From the NCBI RefSeq assembly GCF_004664715.2, contig NC_051073.1:66097664-66161663 (forward strand): a DNA stretch of 64,000 nucleotides, written 5' to 3'. Shown piece by piece: positions 34,065 through 45,776 of the stretch. Each line of letters starts with the position of its first letter. Position 1 is the first letter of the stretch. Below the pieces are notes generated by a model. That model was not told the origin of the DNA and ran no database searches. It worked only from the letters and a program-made list of their open reading frames with translations. Source of the DNA: Peromyscus leucopus (taxonomy: Eukaryota > Chordata > Mammalia > Rodentia > Cricetidae). Both the position numbers and the translations under genes were made by a program.

Positions 34065-34624
34065 CCTGGAGTTTCTAATAATAACAGTAACCAGAGATTT
34101 GGGGCGTTAATCTGTTCTCTGAGTCTGGGGTGCCAGGGGCTAACTATTCAAATGACAAAGAATATGAGAGAAATCTGGGGAGAGTAGATGATAAGTAAAA
34201 TGTGTACACAGGGATGTGTTAACTGTTGTCATGGGCACTAGGGGGGGGGTAGAAAGCACAGGAAAGGCAGGGGATGGCACCCGAAGAGTCGCTTACCTAC
34301 AAATGGCCAATAAGGCAAGAGTGGGTGTGAAAGTTTAGAAGGGGCTCTGGCCAGGGCCAGCCTGGGCCTTGCTGCTGGGTTGGCAGGGGAGGGTGGTCCA
34401 TGGAGAACATGAGAACCCAGGGGGAAGGTGTAAGGAGAACACACATGCCCGAAAGAGTTACAAGTGAGCTTCCCTCCCTCCCTGCACTTTCCCCTCCCTC
34501 CCTCCCTCCCTCCCTCCCTCCCACCCTCCCTCCCTCCCTCCCCTTTCTCTCCCTTCTTTTCCTTTCTTCTTTCCTCTCTTTTCCTCCCCCTTAGTAAATT
34601 TTATATATGAAAGATTTCTTTCCT
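34065..34624. other. Non-repetitive stretch with a CCCT tract
   Basis: No gene supported. Contains a (CCCT)n tract at 34470-34541 with a pyrimidine-rich extension to about 34590. Confidence 0.4.
34467..34590. repeat. (CCCT)n pyrimidine microsatellite
   Basis: Long pyrimidine strand with few purines. It is the strand mirror of the GGGA tract at 27276. Confidence 0.93.
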
Positions 34625-34773
34625 TTAGTTTCTCTTTGGCTTTAAGACAAGACCTCACTCTGTAGCCCTAGCTGCCCTGGAACTCACTTTGTAGACCAGG
34701 CTGGCCTCAAAGTCACAAAGAACCTCAAGCCCTACCTCCTGGGATCAAAGATGTGAGCCACCATGCCTGGTCT
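34625..34773 (-). repeat. B1 SINE
   Basis: Reverse-strand B1: gacctcactctgtagcccta, tagaccaggctggcctcaaa, atgtgagccaccatgcctgg. Confidence 0.9.
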
Positions 34774-35074
34774 ATGCTAAAGAGTTTTTAAAAACAAGTG
34801 CATTGTGATATAAAGTATGTGTTAACTCATTGGTTTTGTGTGTAAGGCTCTGTGAGATCCAGTGAGTTTCCACTGTCGGGGCCACACTGACGTTTTATCT
34901 CATTGCATCACTGTATACATGTAAGTTCCTGCACCTTCCTGTCCAATCCCAGCCCCCGCACCAGCCCTGGGAGCTTTGTCATTAAAGCTTCGCATCTCTT
35001 CACAAAGTTCATGAGAACAGGATCATGACGTCTTCTTGACTGGTTTCTTTTAGCATGCTTTAACTTTCCCTCCT

Positions 35075-35237
35075 TTATTTTGAAGAATTTCATACATGAA
35101 CACATCATATCTGCTTCCCACTTCCCCCTCCGACTCCTATCATGTCCCCTCCAACTTGGCACCTGCCTCACTTCATGTCTACTTTTATTTATTTATTTGA
35201 TAACTAAGTCCAATTAATGCTGCTCATACATGCATGG
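35075..35237 (-). repeat. Rodent L1 (Lx-type) 3' UTR fragment
   Basis: gaagaatttcatacatgaac, cttcatgtctacttttattt and taagtccaattaatgctgct resemble rodent L1 3' UTR. Strand tentative. Confidence 0.6.
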
Positions 35238-36519
35238 GTGAGGAGCTGAGAGCTACATCTTAATCTGCAGAGAGAGATAGACAGACAGACAGACAGACAG
35301 ACATATATATACAGAGAGAGAGAGAGAGAGAAAGAGAATATAGGCCTAGCATAGGCTTTTGTAACCTCAAAGTCCAATCCCAGTGACACACTTCCTCCAA
35401 CAAAGACACATACATTCCAACAAGGCCACACCTCCTAATCCTCCTAAACTTTTCAAACAGTTCCATCCCCTGGTGACCAAGCGTTCAAAGTATATGAGCT
35501 TATGGGGGCCGTTCTATTTTCAAACCACCACATTCTACTTCCTGGCCCCCACAGACCTGTGGTCTTATCATAACACAAAAATGCATTGGCTCAACTTCAA
35601 AAGTCCCCAGAATCTATCACAGTCTCAACACTGTGTAAAACCCCAAAGTTTCTTCTGACACACATGGCAATCTCTTAACTGTAATCCCCTGTAAAATCAA
35701 AATCCAAAAGCAGACCACATACTTACAACAAACAGTGGCACCAGAATATACATTACCATTCCAAAAGGAGGAACGGGAGCACAGCGGGGAAATCCTGGAC
35801 CAAAGCAAGACCAAGAACCAGCCGGGCAAACTCCAAACTCTGCATCTCCATGCCTGATGTCAAAAGTACTCCAGATCTCCATCCCCTTTCAGCTTTTGTA
35901 GACTACAACACACTTCTTTCTCTTGGGCTGGTGCTGCACCTGATCTACAGCTTTCCTTGGCAGATATTCCCACTGCTCTGGCATCTCCAACATCTTGAGA
36001 TCTACAACAAAATCCAGGTTTTACTTTCATGTCTTCATGCGGTGGAGGGGGTGGGGCAAAACAGCTTGACCACACAGCTGCCACCCAGGAATGGGCCAAT
36101 CAGCATCCCAGGGGAAAATACATTAGCGTTCCAACCATTATAAGATATCACCAGGTGTCCTTTAGTCCAGCACACATCCATTTCCCTTTCACCAAAATGC
36201 CCCTGGACAAATGTCAGTCAATCAGGGTCCTGAACCCTGAAAATCCCCTCATCCCCAACCTCAAATGATAAAAAAAAAAAAAAAAAAATACCACCCTGCC
36301 CGGGCTCAGCACTCTCTGGTTGTACTGCTGCCTTGGACACAGGGAGGGTCCAAGCTTGAGCTTGGTTGAATAAAGGCTCTTTGCTTTTGCATACTGACTA
36401 GGATTCCTTGGTAGTCTTTGGGGGACCCAGTAATCTGGGCATAACACATGCAATGGATTCTCTGGGCCTCCATGCAGGGACACCTTTGACATATGCCTAA
36501 TCTCAGTGGCTTTCCTTAG
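35238..36519 (-). repeat. Long rodent medium-reiteration repeat (RMER1-like), interrupted by an LTR
   Basis: The truncated type A part (35238-35530) continues without a break into a longer body: cctgtaaaatcaaaatccaa, attaccattccaaaagg, ttcagcttttgtagactaca. It resumes after an LTR at 36447-36519 (ctccatgcagggacaccttt, cagtggctttccttag). The contiguity indicates that short type A copies may be ends of this longer family. Confidence 0.7.
36043..36446 (+). mobile_element. Solo LTR nested in the RMER1-like repeat
   Basis: Reads TGGAGGGGGTGGGG to CTGGGCATAACA. It has repeated CCAAT-type motifs (gccaatcagc, gtcaatcagg), an internal A19 run, a polyadenylation signal aataaaggctctttg near 36369, and a U5-like end. 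Flanks catgcgg and catgcaa share catgc; the exact target duplication is unclear. The repeat body continues on both sides. Confidence 0.72.
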
Positions 36520-37010
36520 CTTTGGAATTGGTGCCAGGGAGCAGGGTATTGCTGAGAGAGGCCTGATCATGCTGCTTGTTGGTGGAATGTTGACTTGGGG
36601 ACTTTGGATTAGGAAAGCAGTTGAATGCTGTAAGTGGGGGTTAATGAGCCATACTAGTAAAAACATGGAAAACAGTAGTGCTGAGAGCAACGTACATTAT
36701 GATGGCCTGGCTCAGTATGTTTCAGAGGAGAGGAATATGAGTATGTGACCTAGAGACCATTCCTGTAATATATTGAATGTGGTGCCCTTGTCCTAAAAGT
36801 CTGTCTGGGGCTAAATTGAAGAGTTTTGGATTGATGGTGTTGGCAGAGGACATTGCAAGACAATCTAGTCATGACTGTGTCATATGGTTATTAGTAATCA
36901 CACAGATCTATGATGAAAAAGAGCAAGATGGACAAGGAGAAAAACAAAGCATACAGAAGAGAAAAGGAACACCAGGAACTGTAATGGAGCTAAGTCTATG
37001 CCCGTGAAGA
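36520..37010. repeat. Unassigned rodent repeat fragment
   Basis: ctggggctaaattgaagagt, attgatggtgttggcagagg and gaaaaagagcaagatggaca seem familiar from muroid repeats and lie between two medium-reiteration elements. Family and boundaries uncertain. Confidence 0.4.
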
Positions 37011-37077
37011 TAAAAAAAAGTTATTGGATAAAGGGAGTGGTGACCTCAGGGCAAGACCCCACTCCTGGACCACTCCT

Positions 37078-37341
37078 GTCTTAGTCACTGTTCTATTGCT
37101 GTGTAGAGACACCATCACCAAGGCAACTCTTATAACAGGAAGCATGTAACTGGGGGCTCGCTTACAGTTTCAGAAGTTCGTCACATTATCATCATGGTGG
37201 GGGGACATGGCGGCAGGAAGCATGGCAGCACCCATTACCCTGGAGCAGTAGCTGAGAGCTACATCTTGATCTCCGGGCCCTTGTGATCAGCCATTCCAAT
37301 ATCTGAGCCCACGGGAGCCAGTCTCATTCAACCACCACACA
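37078..37341 (-). repeat. Type A repeat, 3' shortened
   Basis: Reverse-strand: gtcttagtcactgttctatt to cattcaaccaccacac, with part of the middle deleted. Confidence 0.8.
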
Positions 37342-37699
37342 TCTGGAGGTGCCCTGGGGTACACTGACGTTGGCCTCTGTGTGGACTGCAGGGTTAGGTC
37401 AAACCTTGTGATAACGCCAGTGGGTTTCGCATTCAAAGGGGGTAAGTTCTGTGTGGCCCACCATGATGGATAAGGAAGTCAGAGTCATTGTGATAAGTTC
37501 ATGAAAGACCTCAGTTCGCCCTAAGCAGGACCTCGTCCTACTGCACATCCCTTTCTCTGAAGTCCACTTCCTCTCTTGGAGGTCAAGCCCAGCCCCCAGG
37601 CCCAAACGGGGAACCTAACTTTCTGGTCACCTGGGAAAGACCTAAACCATATGGCATCAGAGGGGGAGACTCCTCAGTGGGGGGTGTGCGTCTGAAGGG
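37342..37699. other. Non-repetitive stretch, nothing recognised
   Basis: No feature supported. Confidence 0.35.
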
Positions 37700-38327
37700 T
37701 GTAACCGGAAGTTTCTCTGGGACTGCCTGGCCCCTCTTCCATTGCTTCTCTGGTCCCACTCAGCCCCATGGTCAGAATGAACCTCTCCCATCCGAGTCCT
37801 GCGGTCACTTGGTCCCAACTAAACACACAGGGGCTTATATTATTTACAAACTGTATGGCCCATGGCTAGAATTCTTGCTAACTAGCTCTTTCATTTTTTA
37901 AATGTATTTATTATTATGTATACAGTATTCTGTCTGCATGTATTATTCTGTCTGCATGTACACCTGCAGGCCAGAAGAGGGTGCCAGATCTTATTACAGA
38001 TGGTTGTGAGCCACCATGTGGTTGCTGGGATTGAACTCAGAACCTCTGGAAGAGCAGTCAGTGCTCTTAACCGCTGAGCCATCTCTCCAGCCCTAGCTCT
38101 TTCATCTTAAACTAACCCATTTCTATTAATCTGTGTACTGCCATGTGGCCATGGCGTTACCTGTGTCCCATTACATGTTGCTCTTTGGATGGCATCTTTC
38201 TTCTCTATCTCTGCTTGAATTCCCCGCCTGCCTCTAAGCTGCCTTGCCATAGGCTAAATCTGCTTTATTTATTAGCCAATGGGAGCAACACATATATTCA
38301 CAGTGTACAGAAAGGCATCCCACAGCA
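37700..38327 (-). mobile_element. Solo LTR, superfamily 1, perfect 6-bp TSD, carrying a SINE
   Basis: The plus strand reads TGTAACCGGAAG to GGCATCCCACAGCA, flanked by gaaggg at 37694-37699 and 38328-38333. It is 628 bp long because a B2-type SINE of 199 bp with a 12-bp duplication is inserted; without it the LTR is about 417 bp. No internal retroviral region. Confidence 0.9.
37895..38093 (-). repeat. B2 SINE nested in LTR, perfect 12-bp TSD
   Basis: Reverse-strand B2 (cttattacagatggttgtga, cttaaccgctgagccatctc), flanked by tagctctttcat at 37883-37894 and 38094-38105. Its insertion therefore postdates the LTR. Confidence 0.96.
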
Positions 38328-39099
38328 GAAGGGCAACACATGATGGGGTCCCCCAAATAGAGCTGATGGCAGCTGTGGTGAGGGAGGAGCTAAGCTGTCA
38401 TGTATCAGAAACAGTGGGAGGCTTCTTCAACCAGCCCAGATGTCCCAGCAGACACAGCTCAGGGATTCAGGGCAGGATGCACTTAGGTAGACCTGGGAAC
38501 AGTGCCGTGGCATGGGGTGTGCTGCAAGCCGCAGAAATATATGAAGTAGGATTTCAGCTGATTATGACAAGCTACACCTGGAAGAAGCCAAGGGCCTTCC
38601 AGAGGTCAAGGTCAGAGTTGAGGCTCAAGGAGTCTTTTGGTGGTATTGGTTTTTTGATTATTAGCCATTTCCTACTATGAATTTCTCATGTGCTATTGTA
38701 GCTTTTCCATCATTCATTGGGGACCATTTCCCATCTACTAATGGAATATTTAGATAACCTTCTGTGCTGACAGCTATGCTCAGCCAGAACCCCAGTTCAA
38801 GCCTCCCTGTAATTATTATTATTGGCAGCGTCTGGCCAGGTCCATCCCCAGATGGACAAAAGTATCTAATCAGAGATACCTCTGTACTCTCTAAGAACAG
38901 ACTTAAGCCTCCAAACTACCTGTTGGAGAAGGCCTGCTCACTAAGCCTAACTTTCTCCGGTCCAAAGTCTTTTCTCTTGTTTTAGATCCACACTTAATTA
39001 ATTTAGAACTAAAGGGTTCCAACTTACAGGTACATCAAGCTGTGATGGGAGTTGCCTAACCAAGTTGCCTTCTATCGACACTTGCCAGAAACAGTGGGA
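38328..39099. other. Non-repetitive stretch, nothing recognised
   Basis: The plus frame 38279-38680 (133 codons) begins inside the LTR and shows no domain, so it is not a gene candidate. Confidence 0.4.
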
Positions 39100-39119
39100 G
39101 CAGAGATAGCTTGAAGAGT

Positions 39120-39540
39120 TAAGGGTCAAAGGGATAAAAAGGCAGGTTTATTTTCAGAGAAGGGCTAGATGGAGAAGAGAAAAGAGAATGGAAGAACTAG
39201 ATGGGTAAGAACTGGAGAGGAAGATACCGAGATGGGGAAGAACTAGATTGAAGGGCTAGAAGAGAGGACTAGAGGAATGAGATGGAAGATGAGGAAGAGC
39301 CAGATGGAGAAGAACAAGATGAGGAAAAACAAGATGAGAGAGAAGGAGATGGGAGAGGAGCTAAGATGGAAAGGAACGAGATGGATGAGAACCTAGATGG
39401 GGTGGGAACTTAGATGAGAGAATTAAGATAGAACTTAGAGGGGACAACAGATAAATGTAGAGAGAAATCAGGCAAGAAAGAAGCTAGACACGAGAGCAGA
39501 ATAGAAGCTGGGTAGATAGGATTTTATTCCAGAGGTATAA
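39120..39540 (+). repeat. Purine-rich degenerate tandem repeat
   Basis: About 400 bp with strong purine bias on the plus strand, made of loosely repeated units around agatgg-gaagaac (agatggagaagaac, agatggggaagaac, agatgaggaaaaac). It may be part of an unrecognised LTR element, since a U5-like or polyadenylation-like segment is not clear. Confidence 0.55.
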
Positions 39541-41775
39541 AGTAGACAGACAAAGAGCTTTGTATACTTAGATTCATTTACCAAAAATGATTCTCACCGT
39601 TCATAGTTTCTCTTCTGAGCCCCTGGGAAGTATATTATTAGGGCTGCCTTTTATTAATATACAAGAGGGTGCCCTGGGGTTGGGGCTAAGCTTCCAAGGA
39701 TGAGAAGCAGGCTATGACTGCTGACACCCTCCTTCCAGGGCCACTTGCCATGCTCAGAGTGCACACACGAGCCTGGAATGGCTCTGTGAGTACAGGCTCC
39801 AGGTCAACTGGGTGTGCCTCGTAGGCACCTGACACTTGGGCACCTCCAAGTGTGACCTGGGGACCAGCAGCGTTGGCATCACAGGAAGCTGTTAAAAGTG
39901 GAAAATCCTGGGGCCTACGACAGACAGGTGAGCTGGAATCTCTGTCTCAATGGACATTTCATGAGCACTGAAGTTTGATACTTCAGAAAAAGTTCACTTT
40001 TGTAAAGCAGGATTTCATTTTACCTCTAAAAAGAAATCCTTTATCAGTGTACTGATGAGTTGACATGTAAAGCCTGGTAAGGGAAGAATGTAAGGATTTG
40101 TCCACACCACTGGGAATTAAGCAGATGGGACTCAAGCCTGATTAAAGAGAGAAAAGAAAATTTAAAGGGCTGTTTTGGTGCAAAATGAGGCTGGGGAGAC
40201 ATCAGCCGTGCTGCCCAGCAGATGGCCTGGGTTTTCACTTGACTGACTTCTCCTTCCTTAGGACATGGGCAGCTGAGGTGAAGCTCTTGGCTGCTCATCG
40301 TCACTCTCCTCTCAGTAGATGACCCAACCCAGCACCCCATACATGTCCTAGGCCATAAGCACAGTTGAAAAACACCCAACACCAAAAAGCTTCAAAGTCC
40401 TGGGTGACAAGCTGCATGCAGGCTCCTACCTGCCATCTTGGAAATGTGTTGAGAGTCATCCTTGAGCATGTGGACATCCAACACAATCTAGCAAACTCCT
40501 GCGCAAAGTGCCCAGCGCACACAAGCTTCTGATGAGCAGACTCGGGCAGGTGGCAGGGACAGGTCCACAACTTTTGCCAAACCATCAGAGGCTCTGTTTT
40601 GTCCTTCTGCACAGTGCTGTCATCTCTAGAGCTCAGTTCTACCACAGTGCTGCACTGGATAATTCTGTCAGGTAACATTCATACGGCGCTTCAGAAGCAG
40701 AGCCCCGGGGGACCAAGACAGGTGCTTCTCACTCAGCGGCTTGGTTCAACCAGTGCTGTCCCAGAAGTTCCCACATAGACAACAAACTCAAGCAGCCCCG
40801 CTGTTGGAGTATCGGAGCCAAAGGAGACCTCACTCACCCGAAGCACTTCTTCCCTTATTAATCACGGCCAGGAGGCAGCGAACGGGGCCAGAGCTGAAGA
40901 CCGGCTGCATCAGAATCTTCACAGCTAGCTGTGTGATCTTACGTTATCAAATACTGACTCTGTTCCCGGTTTCCTCGAGTGCCACACATGAATGCTGGTA
41001 GTGCCGCCGACCCAGAGCTGTTCTGAGAGTTAAATAGAACCACCAGCCCCCCACCTTTAGGAGACCACCAGACCACTACATAGTATGCACTTAGCCGAGG
41101 GGAGCTTTGTAACCAATGAAGCTGCTTCCGGCCTGGAATCTCAGTGATAGGGATGTAAGCCAGGTGCTAAAGGATGCTCTCTCCAAGGAGGAGGCATCAC
41201 ATGGGCTAGAGGAGGTGGAGGCTCGGAAAGGGTTTAAGAGGTACTGATTCTGGTGGAGCAGGGAACCTCATGCTCTCTGTCTTCTACCTCTTTTTTTTTT
41301 TTTTTTTTGGCTGGAACACACTCTCACACTTGGATGGACACACACACCCCCGAAACAGATTTGCAGCTGTCACGAGAGAGATAACATGGGAACAACTGCC
41401 AACAGCTGGGCTCCCAGCCCCACTGGCTCACGCTGTTCCAGCTCCAGCTGTGAGGAAAGAGGAAGACTGGAGCCAAAATCATCCCCCCACCCCCACCCCT
41501 GAGAAAATCCACCTAGATTACACAGCTGTCTTCTCTGCCTCCTCCCCCTTGGGCTTGCAGCTGGAGCATGGGAAATTGGATGGAGAGGTGAGGAGCTGGG
41601 AGGCCAGGAAATTGACTCTGTTTATTCCTGTCTTCCTGGAGTGTAAGCAGAAGACCCCACCCCCCCCCGCCGTGGATCTGGGTGTCTAGCCTGGCCTACA
41701 GCTGTCGTGTGTCTGGGCTGGGCATCTGTCCTGCTCCACTGTGAGGGTAGGAGGAGGGGGTTTTCCATTCATTTT
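39541..41775. other. Mostly non-repetitive stretch
   Basis: Holds a MER5-like fragment at 39845-39950 (ctggggaccagcagcgttgg) and a T-run near 41290-41308. Frames of 60-139 codons on both strands are unremarkable. Confidence 0.4.
39845..39950 (+). repeat. MER5-like hAT fossil
   Basis: gaccagcagcgttggcatca and aatcctggggcctacgac follow MER5. Confidence 0.5.
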
Positions 41776-41845
41776 CAACAGTGGTTTCCAGCCCTGGCTG
41801 TGCATGACAATCACCCAGGTCATCCTGCAGCACCCCAGAACAACT
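41776..41845 (+). repeat. MER5-like hAT fossil
   Basis: aacagtggtttccagccctg and gcatgacaatcacccaggtc follow MER5; the 3' part is replaced by a GT tract. Confidence 0.55.

Positions 41846-41848
<3 letters not shown>

Positions 41849-41893
<45 letters not shown>
41849..41893. repeat. (GT)n microsatellite
   Basis: About 22 GT units. Confidence 0.95.
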
Positions 41894-41895
<2 letters not shown>

Positions 41896-44800
41896 TCAAG
41901 GAGAGCTAGCATGCTGGTACTTTTTAAAAATTCTTATGTGATTGTTTTGTTCGTAGTTGAAAACCTGTGACGGATAAGGAAAAACAAGGCTCCCGGGAGC
42001 CATCCATCACTGACTTCCATGACTTCGGAAACCGTTCAGCTCACACTTGCCACATCCAGCACAGCTTCAGGATCGGACCTGACCAGGGTGGCGAGGGAAT
42101 GAAGGAAAGACAGACAGATGGGCACAGGGACAGAAAGCGGGGATCGGGTGGTCTGGGCTCTCTGCGGGGAGAAACCACAGGCCCTCAGAAGCCCGGAGTG
42201 TCTGTTGTATAGAGTTGGACAGAGAAGCATGGCTATTGCACAAAGCTTCAAAAGAAGGCAGGTTTTCTGGTGCACAGCTGGATCAAAGAGGTGGGTTTAG
42301 CTGGTCCTCGCAGGACAACCTCTGCAGGGAAGCCGTCTTCAAGTCACGAGTATCTGGAAGGGGGGGACTAGGACGGACATTCTCTGCACACACTGTCAAC
42401 GCTCACACTTGGTTCCCTGAGGAAGCCTTTGCCCTCCCTCTGAGCCTGAGGCTGTGGGGTCCTCAACATGGCTGTGCCTGTGTCAACAACACCACGTCCA
42501 CTCAAGACTTCCCCCACTCAGGCTTTCCTCCAATCTCTATACATGCTCTTAATTTATAGATGGGAAATGTGAGGTTCGGGGAGTTGTGACCAAACCCAAG
42601 TCCAAGGTCACTTACACTGACCATACCACAGCAAACAAATGATAAAGGTCCCTTGTGGACATGCGGGCCTTGAAGGACGGTATCAATAGTGGCACTTGCT
42701 ATCAATAGTGACCAGACCAGGCACCAGCCAATCAAGAGCTGGGCAGAGGAAGGGCCATGAACCTTCTGAATGTCATTATCTGGCCTTGGGTAGATAAGGA
42801 CAGGCCGGCTTCAAAAGGCCCACATTTGCTGATCCCCAGCCACACTCAGTGAATCTTAACCCCTAAGGCTGGTAGTAGTCCCACTTTTACGCCTGGGTGA
42901 GATTAGTCCCACCCTTTACAGAGGCGTGTCTGTCTCCATGAGTCAGAGGGCGTCCATAAGTCCTGTGGTTCATAGTCTGGATCTTCTTCTGTGTACAGAG
43001 GGCTCCCAAATTCCTTGGTGAAACACAGATGTATGACTTCCAGGGCACGCCTGGGCCTTTCGTCAGGTCTGTTTTCACAAATGTGGATTGTGCTGCAGGG
43101 GTACACACAGCTAGGATAGGGTGTGGGCAAATGGATAGCTGTGCTCACGGGATTTGGGAAATAAATGGACTTCAGACAATATGTCCAGATGTGTCCTTGT
43201 GTGGGGACATGAGGCTCCTTGCAGACATGGATATTGAAGGGGGAGGAAATAAAATGGGGATGGGCACAGGCCAGAGACATGCTTCTCTTGTGCTACCAAA
43301 TTCGGGGTGCAGGGGGGCAATATTCCAGGAATTTGAGAATTTTACATTAGAACTTGGGTTTTCAAATCACTACAATATGCCTTTGAGAAGATGGGAGATA
43401 GAATATATCTTAGTAATCATTTCAAGCTTAATTCATAACTTTGAAATAATAGATTGAGTGATTGAAACTTGTGTTCCAGGCACCGTGGCCATGACTGCTA
43501 GATGAGTGTACCAAATCTAAGGATGGCACTCAGAAAGCAGAGGGCACTCTGAGTTTCACACCTCCTTGGCCCCCTGTCTTGGAGTCTTTGTGCTGTGCAA
43601 ACAAATCCTGCATAGCCTGGGCTGGCAGAAAATCAACTGGAGCTCCATCAGATCAAGGAGCAAGTGTGGGTCCAGGACCAGGGAAGGACCATCATAGATG
43701 TTCTCAGTCTTAAAGAGCTTGCCCGGCCTGGCCTGCAGTGTCCCTTCATAGAGAGCGGGCTCCTGAGTGGAAGTTGCCTTATTTATTTTTCATCTCAGCA
43801 TCAAGACATTGAAATAAAGTCCCCAGGTCCCCTTCCCCATAGCAAGTCAACTGTCCCACATGATACCACAGCACACTGGCTTACAGTGGGTTCTGATCAA
43901 GCTGACACCAAACCTCAGTGGAGTGTGTTGGCCTTACTTACTGCCCAGTCAAGGCCTCCAGTTTGAAGAGCTACACCTGCCATTCTCCGTTAGCACTGTG
44001 GAGAGTAATCTCAAGTAAAGGGATTAGGAGAAGCTTCACTGGGTGAAGACGTTTATGACTGGCTGATGGCTGAACACACACAGACAAGGGACGCTCATCC
44101 AGGAGCCAAGAGAAGGCGGTGGTCAAACAAGACTGTTTGAAAAGACTGGGATAGGGTCAAGTGGGCTGTGTGCAAGCGAGCGGGTGTGAGTGCAGTAGGT
44201 TCTGAGTCCTGTGGGCTGTGTGCACATGACCGGGTGTGAGTACAGAAGGTTCCGCATTGTGGACTGAAGATTTCAGAAGAAGCCAGTGGTGGGCTTTCTT
44301 GACCTCCATGACAAGCAGGTCCAGGGCCATTTTTGCCTCCATCCCGACTTTCTCAGCTGCGCTCCCTGAGGCCACCCGCCAGCAAATGTCTTCATGATAT
44401 TGATGGTTTTGACGACAGCTAGGTGTGCTCTCTAGAAGGGCAGCTTGATTGCCACCAATGCAGAGAGTGGGAGTGTTTTGCACACCTCTGAAGCATCAGC
44501 CAGAAAGAAGCTGCTCCAATAGGTGCCTAACTGCATGACTGAGAACTCTCGCGCTTTTGCCCCCTAGAGGCCGTCTGCGGCAGCACACGCTGCATTCACC
44601 TCCCCGTCTTTTCTGTTTGTTCCTCCTTCATTCTGCAGCCAGAGTCTTCCCGCATGCCAGAGAACCATGAGCCAAGCACAAGTCAAAGAAGCCTCAGACA
44701 AGGCCAGGGCTCCAGAAGCCCCACGGTGGATTGAATGAGCAGAGGCACAAAGTGCCCCGGTGTACCGAGAGGCAGATCTCAAGTGGCCACCGGCTTTGTT

Positions 44801-45301
44801 TGCTCTTGCAGGCCGTGGTGTGTGATTACATATGAAATCTTGCAGGGAAGAGGCAGGAATGTCTTTGGAAGCCTAGTCCTTGAGATGTGAGGCCAGAGGA
44901 GAACCCTCCTCTCAGCTTGTTTGCTCTTCACGGGATGGCGTGGCCCTGCCCAACCCTCTCTTCCTGCATAGACGCCATTTCTTAAAGCAACCCCCCACTC
45001 AGCTTCCCCTTCACCTCTCCGCCCCTGCTTTGCCTCTGTCTAGCACCTGAGGAAGAACAAAGTAGATGATGCCAATGAATAGGCCAGATGTTTCTGTCTT
45101 TTCCTTCACACCTCCGTCCCAAACACACATCCTGACTGACGCCCCCACCTCCCCACCACATGCATACACGGCAGGAGGCAAGGCACCAGAGGGAGAGCAG
45201 ACCTTCATTCTTGAGATCCCCCTAGATTTCTTCTGGCCATGTTTCAAGTCAGAAGACGAAACCTTAGATGGCATTCAAACCCAAGCTCATTAATACCTCG
45301 C
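41894..45301. other. Long non-repetitive stretch
   Basis: The longest unique block (about 3.4 kb). It includes a possible MIR piece at 42545-42600 and a 50-bp tandem duplication at 44160-44254. Open frames up to 142 codons (43029-43457 plus, 42903-43280 minus) overlap on both strands and have no recognisable domain. No RNA gene seen. Confidence 0.4.
44160..44254. repeat. Two-copy tandem duplication, about 50 bp unit
   Basis: gtgggctgtgtgcaagcgag and gtgggctgtgtgcacatgac start two copies that continue through cgggtgtgagt-cag-aggtt with several substitutions. Confidence 0.8.
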
Positions 45302-45488
45302 TCCCAGGATTCAAAGAAGGCGCAGGCAAACAGGACGAAAGCCCTGTCTCCCAAGTTGATCTGCAGTGGGTTCCACACCAGAACACTCTGGTCCCTCCAC
45401 AGCCCTGTCATACACCAAGCCTCACGAACTGTGGCTTGCTTTTTTTCTGACCCAGTTGCCTGTGCAGATGCTTATAAAAGGGTTATCC
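45302..45488 (+). repeat. Left arm of an inverted duplication
   Basis: This segment of otherwise unique DNA is present in reverse complement at 46155-46344. Shared blocks include agcatctgcacaggcaactg (right-arm strand), gtggagggacc and tcctgtttgcctgcgccttc. Identity is roughly nine in ten by eye, with a few small indels. Confidence 0.88.
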
Positions 45489-45776
45489 AAGCTTATCCAA
45501 GGCTTCCAGGAAGAGGCCTACGTCCTTGACTGCACTGAGGACTGGATGGCCGACCTAGCCAGAGGGCCCAACCTAGCTCTCCCTGATTCATTCAGTTCCT
45601 TGGTTGCTTTGACTTATAGAAGGTGGTTTAAAGAGTTACGTTTCTAAAGACAGAGGCCGCTAAGCCACACCCCATCCTGTATTCCAGGTCACATAGTCAC
45701 CATTGCATCCTCACAGTCACTGCCTGGGATTGCTGCTCCTCTTCACACTCCGAAGACGAGGAAAAAGGGAGAGGTT
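45489..45776. other. Non-repetitive spacer
   Basis: Unique sequence between the left arm and the LTR; nothing recognised. Confidence 0.4.
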
